A program made the position numbers and the translations under genes. From JAJFFW01 sp038534195 (GTDB lineage: Bacteria > Pseudomonadota > Alphaproteobacteria > Caulobacterales > Parvularculaceae), in assembly GCA_038534195.1 (NCBI GenBank), contig JBCAXE010000010.1:1-64000 (forward strand): DNA of 64,000 bases, read 5' to 3'. The notes beneath the pieces were generated by a model. The model was not told where the DNA came from. It did not search any database and saw only the letters and a list, made by a program, of their open reading frames with translations. Positions 16,113 through 24,743 of the stretch are shown here, in pieces. Each line of letters opens with the position of its first letter. Position 1 is the first letter of the stretch.

Positions 16113-18827
16113 TCAATTAACCGCTTTGCGCGAGGCGAGGGTTTCTTTGACCTTTGCGCCGAGCGCGGCCATGGGAAACGGCTTCTGGATATACCCGGCG
16201 TCAGAAATCTTATCGAGTTGTTCGCGCACATTGGACTCCGCGTACCCCGACATAAAAATGACGCCCGCCGACAGGCCGCGTTCGGCGCGCGCGCGCTCCA
16301 CCAGCGTCGGACCGTCCACTTCCGGCATCATCACATCGGAGATAACAAGATCGAAGTCGGTGTCGCCGTCTTCGAACAGCTCCAGCGCGTCGATGCCGTC
16401 CTCCACCGCCGTCACCTCATATCCGGACCGCTCCAGCGTCGCCACCACGAAGGCGCGCACGGGATCTTCATCTTCCACAACCAGAATACGGCCGGAACCC
16501 GTGTAATCGGCTGACGGCGGCGCCGTCGCAGCGTCCTCATCCACTTCAGCCTCAATTTCCCCGTCGAACGCCGGCAGATAGATTCTGAACGTCGCCCCTT
16601 TGCCTTCTTCGCTATCAAGAAAGATCGCGCCGCCCATCTGACCGATAACGCCGTATACGGTGGAAAGCCCGAGGCCTGTGCCTTTGCCTTCGTCTTTGGT
16701 CGTAAAGAAGGGATCGAAAATGCGGTCCACAATCTCCGTCGGCACACCGGGCCCGGTATCCGTCACTTCAATCAACAGGTGATCCTGCGCGTCGAGACCG
16801 GGTAGGCCGGCCTTTTTGATCTCATCAGCGGTCGCGAGTTTCGTGGTGATGGTGAGCTTGCCGCCTTCCGGCGCCATGGCGTCGCGGGCGTTGACGGCGA
16901 GGTTCATGATCGCCGTCTCGAGCTGATTGCGGTCAACCTTCACCGGCGGCAAGCCGCGGCCGTTGATCAAATCGAGCTTAACCTTCTCGCCCACGGCGCG
17001 GTCGAGGAACCGCGAAAAGTCGAGCAGGATATCGGTCATGGAGACGACTTTGGCGGTCAATGTTTGCTTGCGCGAATAGGCGAGTAATTGCTTGGTCATA
17101 TTCGCGGCGCGCTGGGCGTTTTCGCGAATGAGCACCAGCTCCTGATACGCCGGATCACCCGCCGGATGGCGCAACATCAAATGCTCGCAATTGCCCATCA
17201 CCACCTGCAGAAGATTGTTGAAGTCATGCGCCACTTCACCAGCGAGATGGCCGATGGCTTTCAGCTTCTGGTCCTGCAGGTAATCCTGCTCCATGCGTTT
17301 GCGTTCGCTAACGTCAACGGAATAAAGAAGCGTGCGACGCACGCCGTAAGAGCCGCGGCGGCGTTTCACCGGCCGCGCAAAAAGCGCGTGGTGCTGCGCG
17401 TTCGGCCCGTCGCCGACAATCGCCTCCACCGCCCGTGGCGCCCCGCCCGCATTGGCTTTTCTCTTGATTTCGGCGGCGAGGTCGTCTTGCGCCGATTGCG
17501 GCAAGGCTTTTGCGAGCGGCGCATTTTTCTTCTTTCCGCCAAAAACATCCGTAAACGCCTTATTCGCCTCGACGATGCGTGCGTCGCGGCCAATCTCGCC
17601 TTCGATCACGGCGACGCCGAAAGGCGCCTCCGTCATGTCGCCGGAAACGGAGACATCTTCTTCTTTTTCATCAACCGCGTCCGTCTCAAGCGCGATGCAA
17701 ACGAACCCTTCTCCGACACCGCCGCGCCGGAAGGCTTTGAAAACACCGTCGATCGGATCGCCGAAACGACGGCGCACGCGCGCCTCCACCGGGCTGGCGT
17801 CGACCCGCCAGAGCTTCGCGACCGACTCCGCGCTTTCGCCGAGAACTACATCGTCAATATGGCGCAAGGCGCCCCGCGAGGCGCCGAGCCGGTCACGCAT
17901 TGCCGCATTCGCCCAGGCGATCTGACCGGATTTTTCCAGCGCAAAGACGGGCGAGACAAAATCCGCATAGGCCGCGGCCAGCGCGTCATGCTCGTCTTCC
18001 TCCACAGGCAATTCGCGCAATCGCCAGCTCACATGGTCGTCGGCGTCCGCAATGGGCCGCACCGAAACTTCAAAACGCCGGCGCTGACCGCCGCCTTCAA
18101 GCCCCATCAGCTGATAGATGCTTTCCTCCGCCGCCGCGCCTGACTTTGCCGCGCGGCAAAGGCGGAAGAGCTTCGTCGCCTCATCCCCTTGTTGGGCGAA
18201 CAACCGATCGATCCGCGGCGGCAAGCCGGCAGGGCCGGAAACGCCCGCCGTTTGCGCCAACGCCTGATAGGCGGGGTTGGCGAAGGTAACGACGCCGTCA
18301 CGACGGGTGATCAGGCGCGCGTCTTCATCCGCATCAAGAATTTTCTCCGCAAGCTGCAACGCTGAAAGGATATCGGACCCTGCAAGCTGCGCGGCTTCCG
18401 CTGGTTTCTTTCCTGACGCCTGGCGCAGCATGGCGCCCGTCAACAGAAGCGGCGAAAAGAGCTTCAACACGCCGCCAGCGATAAAGAGCGCTAATACGAG
18501 ACCGAGGCCGATGATCAAGACAACGCCGGCGCCGGACGTTCCCTCCGAGGAGAAAAAGATCAACCCGAGCGCGGCGAAAGCGAGCGCCAGACCCGCCCAA
18601 ACCAACCCGAAGGAGACGAATTGCCAAAACCCACCGCCACCGGCTGCGGCCTTTTTTTCTTCAACAGCGTGCTTGGCGTCGTCCATCGCCTTTTGCAGAT
18701 CAGCATCAAGCGCCGGCGCTTCATTGGCCTCAGCCGCGCGCGCAGGCTCGGCGGCGTCAGGGTCCGGCGGCGCGGCGTCCTCCGCGGGCGCTTCCTCAGG
18801 CTTTTCTTTCAGATCAACGTCCGACAC
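16113..18827 (-). CDS. cckA: Cell-cycle hybrid histidine kinase CckA
   Basis: A 904-residue hybrid kinase, longer than the 691 residues I recall for Caulobacter CckA. An acidic Ala/Glu/Pro N-terminal tail leads to two TM helices (about 68-90 and 98-120) and PAS-like sensor segments. The dimerisation domain has the phospho-accepting H534 in EVAHDFNNLL. The ATPase has the N box NLAVNARDAM, DTGPGVP and GKGTGLGLS. A receiver domain carries phospho-accepting D831 in ISDVMMP. CckA phosphorylates the phosphotransferase ChpT, which supplies CtrA and CpdR. The assignment rests on this architecture and on location directly downstream of fliQ-fliR-flhB, as in Caulobacter. A CtrA box in the promoter region suggests feedback control. 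Confidence 0.9.
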   Translation of the reverse strand: MSDVDLKEKPEEAPAEDAAPPDPDAAEPARAAEANEAPALDADLQKAMDDAKHAVEEKKAAAGGGGFWQFVSFGLVWAGLALAFAALGLIFFSSEGTSGAGVVLIIGLGLVLALFIAGGVLKLFSPLLLTGAMLRQASGKKPAEAAQLAGSDILSALQLAEKILDADEDARLITRRDGVVTFANPAYQALAQTAGVSGPAGLPPRIDRLFAQQGDEATKLFRLCRAAKSGAAAEESIYQLMGLEGGGQRRRFEVSVRPIADADDHVSWRLRELPVEEDEHDALAAAYADFVSPVFALEKSGQIAWANAAMRDRLGASRGALRHIDDVVLGESAESVAKLWRVDASPVEARVRRRFGDPIDGVFKAFRRGGVGEGFVCIALETDAVDEKEEDVSVSGDMTEAPFGVAVIEGEIGRDARIVEANKAFTDVFGGKKKNAPLAKALPQSAQDDLAAEIKRKANAGGAPRAVEAIVGDGPNAQHHALFARPVKRRRGSYGVRRTLLYSVDVSERKRMEQDYLQDQKLKAIGHLAGEVAHDFNNLLQVVMGNCEHLMLRHPAGDPAYQELVLIRENAQRAANMTKQLLAYSRKQTLTAKVVSMTDILLDFSRFLDRAVGEKVKLDLINGRGLPPVKVDRNQLETAIMNLAVNARDAMAPEGGKLTITTKLATADEIKKAGLPGLDAQDHLLIEVTDTGPGVPTEIVDRIFDPFFTTKDEGKGTGLGLSTVYGVIGQMGGAIFLDSEEGKGATFRIYLPAFDGEIEAEVDEDAATAPPSADYTGSGRILVVEDEDPVRAFVVATLERSGYEVTAVEDGIDALELFEDGDTDFDLVISDVMMPEVDGPTLVERARAERGLSAGVIFMSGYAESNVREQLDKISDAGYIQKPFPMAALGAKVKETLASRKAVN

Positions 18828-18938
18828 GCGTTGCGCTCCTCAGCAAAAAATCTGCGCAAAATATGCAGCCGCTCACCATGGGCGCGTTCGCGGCGCGGCG
18901 CCACATTTTCCAACGCCCTTTTGAAGGCGCTCAAAAGG

Positions 18939-18953
18939 TTAACGCTTTGTTAA
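18939..18953. promoter_or_regulatory. CtrA box upstream of cckA
   Basis: TTAA-CGCTTTG-TTAA, a perfect CtrA box. It covers the flhB stop codon and ends 111 bases before the cckA start, so cckA could be expressed from its own CtrA-responsive promoter as well as by readthrough from the flagellar operon. Confidence 0.65.
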
Positions 18954-20020
18954 TCTGACGCCTTTGACCGGCTCATAATGAAGCCGATCACTTTCGCCAC
19001 CGCTTCGTAATGGTCGATCGGGATTTCCTGATCGAGCTCGGCGGCGGCGTGGAGCGCGCGCGCCAGCGGGGGGTTCTCAATAACAGGCACATTGTTGTCG
19101 TTGGCGACGTCACGCATCCGCAAGGCGAGATCGTCAACGCCCTTGGCGACGCAGATCGGCGCGCCGTCATCGCCCGCTTCATATTTCAGCGCCACCGCAT
19201 AGTGGGTCGGGTTCATGATCAGGACCGTTGCATCTTCCACGGCGACCATCATGCGGCGGCGGGAGACCGCCTCGCGCTGTGAGCGCAACCGCGCTCTGAT
19301 CTGCGGATCGCCCTCGGTTTCTTTCTGCTCGCGGCGAACCTCTTCCTTGGTCATCCGCAGCCGCTTGCGCCAGGCGTGGCGCTGATAGCCCACATCAAGC
19401 GCCGCAATCACGAGCATGGCGGCGACTGTCAGACCGGTGAGCTTCAGGATCGTTACGGAAATCGTCTGAAGGAGATCGCGTTCCGGCGCATAAACAAGCC
19501 CGGTGAGCAACATGCGGTCAGGCCATAACGCGAAGATGAGGATCGCCCCAACGATCAAGAGTTTGCCGACCCCTTTGAGGAAATTTACCAGCCCCGTGGG
19601 CCCGAATATGCGCTTGGCGCCGGCGAGGGGCGAGATCTTCGACAATTGCGGCTTCATGCGCTCAGTGGTGAAAACCGGACGCGCCTGCGTCACATTGCCG
19701 AGAATGGCGGCGATGACAATGAGGACGCCGAAGGCGGCGAACGCGGCGCCCGCCTTGAATGCGACGCTCGCAAACAACGCCTGCATGGCGCCCGCATCGA
19801 CGATGAAATCATGGGGCCGGCCGATAAACGGCGCGCCAAGCGCGGCGACGCTTTCCGCTGCGGGCGCGCCGAGAAGCCAAAGCCCGAGCGCACCTGCCGC
19901 AAGCATCACCGCGGCGGTGACCTCCTGGCTCTTCGGCGCGTCGCCTTTTTTGCGCGCGTCTTCCAGACGCTTTGGCGTCGGCTCTTCCGTGCGCTGGGCC
20001 TGATCTGTTTGCTCCGCCAT
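18950..20020 (-). CDS. flhB: Flagellar export apparatus protein FlhB
   Basis: A 356-residue inner-membrane protein of the flagellar type III export gate. It begins with the charged EPTPKRLEDARKKGD segment typical of FlhB, has four TM helices between about 30 and 210, and then a cytosolic domain with the autocleavage site N270-P271-T-H. Cleavage between N and P switches export from rod/hook to filament substrates. The position is nearly identical to that in E. coli. The start lies 3 bases after the fliR stop, indicating one operon with fliQ and fliR. Its last codons lie inside the CtrA box upstream of cckA. Confidence 0.97.
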   Translation of the reverse strand: MAEQTDQAQRTEEPTPKRLEDARKKGDAPKSQEVTAAVMLAAGALGLWLLGAPAAESVAALGAPFIGRPHDFIVDAGAMQALFASVAFKAGAAFAAFGVLIVIAAILGNVTQARPVFTTERMKPQLSKISPLAGAKRIFGPTGLVNFLKGVGKLLIVGAILIFALWPDRMLLTGLVYAPERDLLQTISVTILKLTGLTVAAMLVIAALDVGYQRHAWRKRLRMTKEEVRREQKETEGDPQIRARLRSQREAVSRRRMMVAVEDATVLIMNPTHYAVALKYEAGDDGAPICVAKGVDDLALRMRDVANDNNVPVIENPPLARALHAAAELDQEIPIDHYEAVAKVIGFIMSRSKASD

Positions 20021-20023
20021 CGC

Positions 20024-20794
20024 CTATCTCAGAAACTGTGAGAGGTGGTCTTCAAAGCCTGCGAGAAACGCGGTCATCATCAATCCGGTCGTCAGCATCA
20101 GGAGCATCAGTCCGACAAAAAGGTTCGCCGGCATCAGCATGAAGAAGACCTGCGCTTGCGGCATCAGGCGGTTCAGAACGCCCGCCCCCACATAGAAGAC
20201 GAGACCGAAAAGAATAAACGGCGCCGACAAACGCAAGCCCAGCGAAAACGCCTGACTGAGCGTTGTCGTCATCACCTCGGAAAGATCGCCCATCACCGGC
20301 ATGACGCCCGGCCTGATCAGCGAGTAGGAATCGCTAAGCGCCGCCAACATCACATGGTGGAGATCCGTGGCGAAAATCATGGTCGTGCCGAGGATCGCGA
20401 GAAACCCGCCGACGATCGCGCCTTGCAGCTCCTGGGTCGGATCAAAGGTCTGCGCAAGCGCGAGCCCCATCTGAAAGGCGATGATCTGCCCGGCCACATT
20501 GAGCGCGCTCGCAAAAACGCGGGCTGCGAGACCCAGAAAAACGCCAGCGATGATCTCGCCGACGATAAGATACGCCATGGCGCTGACAGTGTCCGCAATC
20601 GGCGGATAGAAGGCGGCGGCCACGGGCGCGAGCGCGGCGGAAACGCCAAGCGCCCCGGCAAGCCGGATGCGCGGGCTTAATGTGAAATCGCCAAGGGCCG
20701 GGGCCGTCATAAAAAGCGCGCCCACGCGGCAGAAGACGGCGAACGCGACGAACACGTCCACCGGAAGCGCTGCGAGGAGTTGGGCGCCGGTCAT
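20024..20794 (-). CDS. fliR: Flagellar export apparatus protein FliR
   Basis: A 256-residue polytopic membrane protein, the usual FliR length. It forms the export gate with FliP and FliQ. Recognisable parts are the N-terminal FVAFAVFCRVGALFMTAPALG, the conserved GEIIAGVFLGLAARVFASAL helix with the following GQIIAFQMGL, and the C-terminal LNRLMPQAQVFFMLMPANLFVG. It starts 10 bases after the fliQ stop. Transcription probably begins at the CtrA-box promoter before fliQ. Confidence 0.97.
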   Translation of the reverse strand: MTGAQLLAALPVDVFVAFAVFCRVGALFMTAPALGDFTLSPRIRLAGALGVSAALAPVAAAFYPPIADTVSAMAYLIVGEIIAGVFLGLAARVFASALNVAGQIIAFQMGLALAQTFDPTQELQGAIVGGFLAILGTTMIFATDLHHVMLAALSDSYSLIRPGVMPVMGDLSEVMTTTLSQAFSLGLRLSAPFILFGLVFYVGAGVLNRLMPQAQVFFMLMPANLFVGLMLLMLTTGLMMTAFLAGFEDHLSQFLR

Positions 20795-20804
20795 CTCCGG
20801 CTCG

Positions 20805-21077
20805 CTAGACGCCGCCGGCGGCGATCATCGCGTAGAGTTTGGTTGCGAACTCGCCGAGGGCGGCGCCCATAAAGGGCAGCGACAGGGCGATCACAATGAA
20901 CATGACGACGATACGGGGTACAAAGACGAGCGTCAGCTCCTGCACTTGCGTCAACGCCTGAATGAGCGCAATGGCGAGGCCGACCAAAAGCCCTGCGAGC
21001 ATCGCCGGGCCCGCCACAAGCAGGGTCACCATGAACGCCTCGCGCGCAATCGCCAGTATTTCTGGTCCTGTAATCAT
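20805..21077 (-). CDS. fliQ: Flagellar export apparatus protein FliQ
   Basis: A 90-residue protein with two TM helices separated by a polar loop. It matches FliQ throughout: ILAIAREAFMVTLLVAGPAML, then GLAIALIQALTQVQELTLVFVPRI. It is a component of the type III export channel. It is the first gene of fliQ-fliR-flhB, and a perfect CtrA box lies 67 bases before its ATG. In Caulobacter the fliQ promoter is a classical direct CtrA target. Confidence 0.96.
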   Translation of the reverse strand: MITGPEILAIAREAFMVTLLVAGPAMLAGLLVGLAIALIQALTQVQELTLVFVPRIVVMFIVIALSLPFMGAALGEFATKLYAMIAAGGV

Positions 21078-21144
21078 CCGGTTATCGCCTCCAAAACCCG
21101 GCAGATTTTGCCCACGCGATGGTTAAAGAAGCGTGGGCGAGGGG

Positions 21145-21159
21145 TTAAGCGGGCGTTAA
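21145..21159. promoter_or_regulatory. CtrA box of the fliQ operon
   Basis: TTAA-GCGGGCG-TTAA, a perfect CtrA box between the porin stop codon (which it overlaps) and fliQ. A further half-site (GGTTAAAG) lies at 21121-21128. The arrangement matches the known CtrA control of fliQ in Caulobacter. Confidence 0.75.
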
Positions 21160-22562
21160 AAGCTGGCCGTCGCCTGAAGGTAAGCGTAAAGCGTCCGATT
21201 GACGCGCGGGTCAGCGCGGGTTGCTTTCGTAAATTCGCCAAAGACGAACGCCGAGGCCCCGACTTCAAGTACAAGATTGCCAGGCAATACACGGGCGCGG
21301 GCGCGCATGTCGATCGCGTGACCCGCAAAGTCGCCGGACTGACCGGACGCGTCGCGCAGGCGCGAGACAGTGAACGTATCCGTGTCGGAGGCGAGGAAGG
21401 CAGCGGAATAGTGGAGCCGCGCATCGGTGCGCGCCGTCGGCTTCACATCGAGCCGCACGCCCGGCGCCGACAGGTTTGTAAAGGTCAACGGCCCGTGGAG
21501 ACCCGTATGGTTGAGGTCGGTGCGCCGCGCTGCGAACAGGCGTTCATATTGATCGAAGCGGTCGTCGTCGGGATCTTCATCGCCGCTCGCCCAGAAATAT
21601 TGAAGGGCGACGCGCGGGCGCCAGGGCGCGTCGAACGTATAGCCGGCGCGCGCCATTAGCGACGAAGCGCGCACTTTCAAGTCCTGCGTATCGCCCGCAT
21701 CGCTCGTGGCCCGGCGCGTTCCGAGCCGTAGCGCGCCTTCCAGATCTATATCCCACCGCCCGGCCTTCGGTTTTCTAAACAGCCGGAACCCCGGCGTGAC
21801 ATATTGCCGGTTCGGCGTGGCGACGCGATCTGTATCTTCTTCATTTAATCCGTAAACGAATAGCTCGCCCCAGAGATCAGGCGCGGACAAAAGCGCGATG
21901 TCCGCGCGCCGATAGTGTAGGCCCCAAACGCGGCGGCCAAACTGTTCGCGGTCAAAACGCAAGACATTATTGTCAAGCTCACTGCGCAATGTGGGCGCGC
22001 GCCCAAGCGGGGAAACCAAAACAATGTGCAGCTCATCGCCGCGATCGTTTTTTGACACTGCGTGCGCGCCCGTAAAATTCCGGATGACGTTGGCGTAGCC
22101 GAAGCGCGCGATTTGACGCCTTGAGCCGATGTTCACTGTTTGGCGGCCAAGGATCAGATCGGTTCGCGAACCTGCGCCAAGAAGACCCGGCGCCTTCACG
22201 CGCGCATAGGCCTGCAACACATCCAGCGGATTGACCAAACTGGTCGTCAGCGGCGTTCCGCTGTCGGTGAGATACGCGCGGCTGTCCTGTAGCTCCACGC
22301 CGAACGTCACCGCGCCTGTGTCCGCTTCGGTCAGCAAAAGAGAGCGGATGAAAAAACCCTGATCGCCGCCGGTGCGCCCAGCGCGAAACTGGCCGTCCAG
22401 CGCTTCGTAGCGCAGGCGGGTTTCGCCGGAGACGCGCAGCCAGTCGGGCAGATCGAGCGCCGATTGCAGCCGCCAGGGCTCCTCCGCCGTTGCGCGCGAA
22501 GGCGCCACAGCGAGAATCAAGAAGAGCCAAAAAAGAAACGCCCCACGCCCAGCCATTACCAC
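21156..22562 (-). CDS. Alginate-export (AlgE-like) outer-membrane porin
   Basis: A 468-residue secreted beta-barrel with a signal peptide (FLFWLFLILAVAPSRATA). It has repeated alternating strands, the early SGETRLRYEALDGQF segment and GRQTVNIGSRRQI typical of the alginate-export domain family, and a C-terminal phenylalanine as in outer-membrane barrels. It probably lets an anionic sugar or another small solute across the outer membrane; nothing nearby makes alginate, so the substrate is open. The start is GTG at 22562 or ATG at 22556. It is one of three genes lying between the flagellar groups fliE-flgC-flgB and fliQ-fliR-flhB, and its stop overlaps the fliQ CtrA box. Confidence 0.75.
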   Translation of the reverse strand: MVMAGRGAFLFWLFLILAVAPSRATAEEPWRLQSALDLPDWLRVSGETRLRYEALDGQFRAGRTGGDQGFFIRSLLLTEADTGAVTFGVELQDSRAYLTDSGTPLTTSLVNPLDVLQAYARVKAPGLLGAGSRTDLILGRQTVNIGSRRQIARFGYANVIRNFTGAHAVSKNDRGDELHIVLVSPLGRAPTLRSELDNNVLRFDREQFGRRVWGLHYRRADIALLSAPDLWGELFVYGLNEEDTDRVATPNRQYVTPGFRLFRKPKAGRWDIDLEGALRLGTRRATSDAGDTQDLKVRASSLMARAGYTFDAPWRPRVALQYFWASGDEDPDDDRFDQYERLFAARRTDLNHTGLHGPLTFTNLSAPGVRLDVKPTARTDARLHYSAAFLASDTDTFTVSRLRDASGQSGDFAGHAIDMRARARVLPGNLVLEVGASAFVFGEFTKATRADPRVNRTLYAYLQATASF

Positions 22563-22625
22563 TTTTCATATCCGGTCGGCCGCGGATCGGAACATTAATT
22601 TTAGAACGGTTTATTTGGCGGACCG

Positions 22626-24530
22626 CTATTCTGCAGCGACCATCATGGCGGCGGGCGGCGCTTTACCGCCGGCAAGGAGAACGCGGCCGAGCTTCTTCGC
22701 TTCAAACGTGTCCGTAAATGCATCGCCCCGCCAGACGGTCTCGCCGGCGATCATGGTCATTTTAACAACGCCGTCCGCTCGGTTGACCAACTGATCATGG
22801 CCGAGAACCTCGCGATGAATACGGGTCGTGCCGGCGACGCCGTCATGTTTGGCGAGCGCTTGCGGATCGATCAGCACGAGATCGGCCTGCGCCCCAGGAT
22901 CGATTGAGCCTGCTTCAATGTTGAACAGCTCAGCCGGATCGTGTGTCAGACGGCGCACCATATAAGCGACGCCCTCGTCGCCGCTGTCTTCAAGAGCAAT
23001 CTTGAGCGCCCGCAAATTCACATCATAAAAAGCGAGGTTCGTCAGATGCGCGCCGGAATCGGAAAAACCCGGCAGAAATAGGGGTGACATTGTCAGCTTA
23101 CGTACGAGATTTTCGTCGGCGTTGGCGCTGATCGTATGCCAGTAGAGGTCGCGGTCGTAAGTCTTTAAGAGGTGAAAGACGAAATCGGCGTCGTCTTCGC
23201 AAGGCGGGAAGCCCTCAAACGCCGCCCTTTCATCAGGGTCTTTCGCGCCGCTTTGCGTCGCCTGGAATTTCTTCAGGCGGTCAAAGATATCCGCAAAACA
23301 CTCCCCGCGCCACGACGCCACCGGCGCGCGTTCAATAAACATTTCCGATATGTCGCGGCGCATGGCGAGCTCTTCGGTGCGCAAAATCCGCCGCAAGCGC
23401 GCCAGGCTCCAACCCAACTTGCCCTTGCGCCACATCGCCTTGAACCGCGCTTCAAAGTCTGGGTCCGCATAGAGCGCAGCGCGCGCATCATCATCTTCAA
23501 GATCGATCATCATGAGCTCACGAAGTTCCGGCACCTCTTCGGCGAGCGGCGTCACCGGGCCGTCGGACCAAACCTTGAACGGCGCGGCCAGAGATTGAAG
23601 CGCGAATTTTCCCTTGATGAGCGGTGAGTTTAAAATCCGTGACAGGAGGAATGCCGATTTGATGATTTGCCGATCGGCGCGCACGTCCAGCGCGGCGACA
23701 GCGGTGATCTTCAATGCTTTTTTATAGAAGCGCCCGCTTGTCAGCAAAAACGTGCGGAAGACCTTCAGCGGGCTTTCCGTCGGCGGCGTCGCCTGCCACA
23801 CGCGGCCGAATTTACGCACGATATCGGTGAGCCGCCGCAACTCCTTAAAGCCCGCATATTGCGACGGGATGCGCTTGTTGCGGTTCGGATCGTTCGCGAG
23901 ATAATGAAACGGCAGGGCGTCGGAGGAGAAACCCGCATAGCCTTCTTCCATACCCTTCTGGAGCAGCCGTTCCATCTCCGCCATTTCCGTGTCGGTGGGA
24001 TCGCGCGTCACCGACGCGTTCGTGCCCATGGCGGCGATCCGCAACATGGAATAAGGGATCATGGGCACAATGTTCGGGCCGAGATTGAGGCTTTCCAGGT
24101 GCGCCAGATACGCGTCGGAGCGCGACCAGGTCACTTTATCAGCGACCGCTTTAAGGACATGTTTCGGGATGTTTTCGACGCGTGCAAAACAATCGACAAT
24201 CGGGTCTTCGCCGTTCTCGCGCTGGGCCCCGAAGGCGAGCCCCAGCGAACAGTTTGAGACCACCACGGTCGTTGTGCCGTGTCGCACCGCTTCCGGCAGA
24301 CCGGGGGCGAGTTCTACTTCGAGATCATAATGGGTGTGAATATCGAGGAGCCCCGGCATCAGCCAGAGCCCGTCCGCATCGATCACCTCTTCGGCGAGAT
24401 CGTCCGGCAGATATTTGCCGCGCGCCGAAATCCGCCCGTTCTTAATGGCGATCTCGCCCACAAACGGCTTCCCGCCGTGGCCGTCGAAAATCTTCGCGTT
24501 CTTGATCAGCGTGTCGAAGGGTTTGGTCAT
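22626..24530 (-). CDS. N-acyl-D-amino-acid deacylase-like amidohydrolase
   Basis: A 634-residue member of the amidohydrolase superfamily (Amidohydro_3, D-aminoacylase branch). It starts with FDTLIKNAKIFDGHGGKPFVG, a small beta-sandwich segment, and then GLWLMPGLLDIHTHYD with the first metal-binding HxH. The distal part has SDSGAHL with a conserved metal-site aspartate, and the C-terminus returns to the sandwich (DPGAQADLVLID). Such enzymes hydrolyse N-acylated D-amino acids or related amides in the cytoplasm; length and motifs fit, but substrate cannot be read from sequence. It runs leftward into the porin gene 63 bases away, so uptake by the porin and breakdown here may be linked. Confidence 0.8.
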   Translation of the reverse strand: MTKPFDTLIKNAKIFDGHGGKPFVGEIAIKNGRISARGKYLPDDLAEEVIDADGLWLMPGLLDIHTHYDLEVELAPGLPEAVRHGTTTVVVSNCSLGLAFGAQRENGEDPIVDCFARVENIPKHVLKAVADKVTWSRSDAYLAHLESLNLGPNIVPMIPYSMLRIAAMGTNASVTRDPTDTEMAEMERLLQKGMEEGYAGFSSDALPFHYLANDPNRNKRIPSQYAGFKELRRLTDIVRKFGRVWQATPPTESPLKVFRTFLLTSGRFYKKALKITAVAALDVRADRQIIKSAFLLSRILNSPLIKGKFALQSLAAPFKVWSDGPVTPLAEEVPELRELMMIDLEDDDARAALYADPDFEARFKAMWRKGKLGWSLARLRRILRTEELAMRRDISEMFIERAPVASWRGECFADIFDRLKKFQATQSGAKDPDERAAFEGFPPCEDDADFVFHLLKTYDRDLYWHTISANADENLVRKLTMSPLFLPGFSDSGAHLTNLAFYDVNLRALKIALEDSGDEGVAYMVRRLTHDPAELFNIEAGSIDPGAQADLVLIDPQALAKHDGVAGTTRIHREVLGHDQLVNRADGVVKMTMIAGETVWRGDAFTDTFEAKKLGRVLLAGGKAPPAAMMVAAE

Positions 24531-24743
24531 GGGCCGATGATGGCGCGTCGGAACAAGACGAGCAAGAAGGCGGCGCAGAGCAACCGAAAATCAATGCCGA
24601 TTTCTTGGCAATCGAAACAGATAGTTTGCCGAACATGAAATTGATTGGGTCTTATCGATTACTGCTTCACAGACTGTGTCCCTTTACAGAAAATTGCTCA
24701 ACATTTATCATATACTGTGAGTTACGATCGGGTTGGGGTCTTC

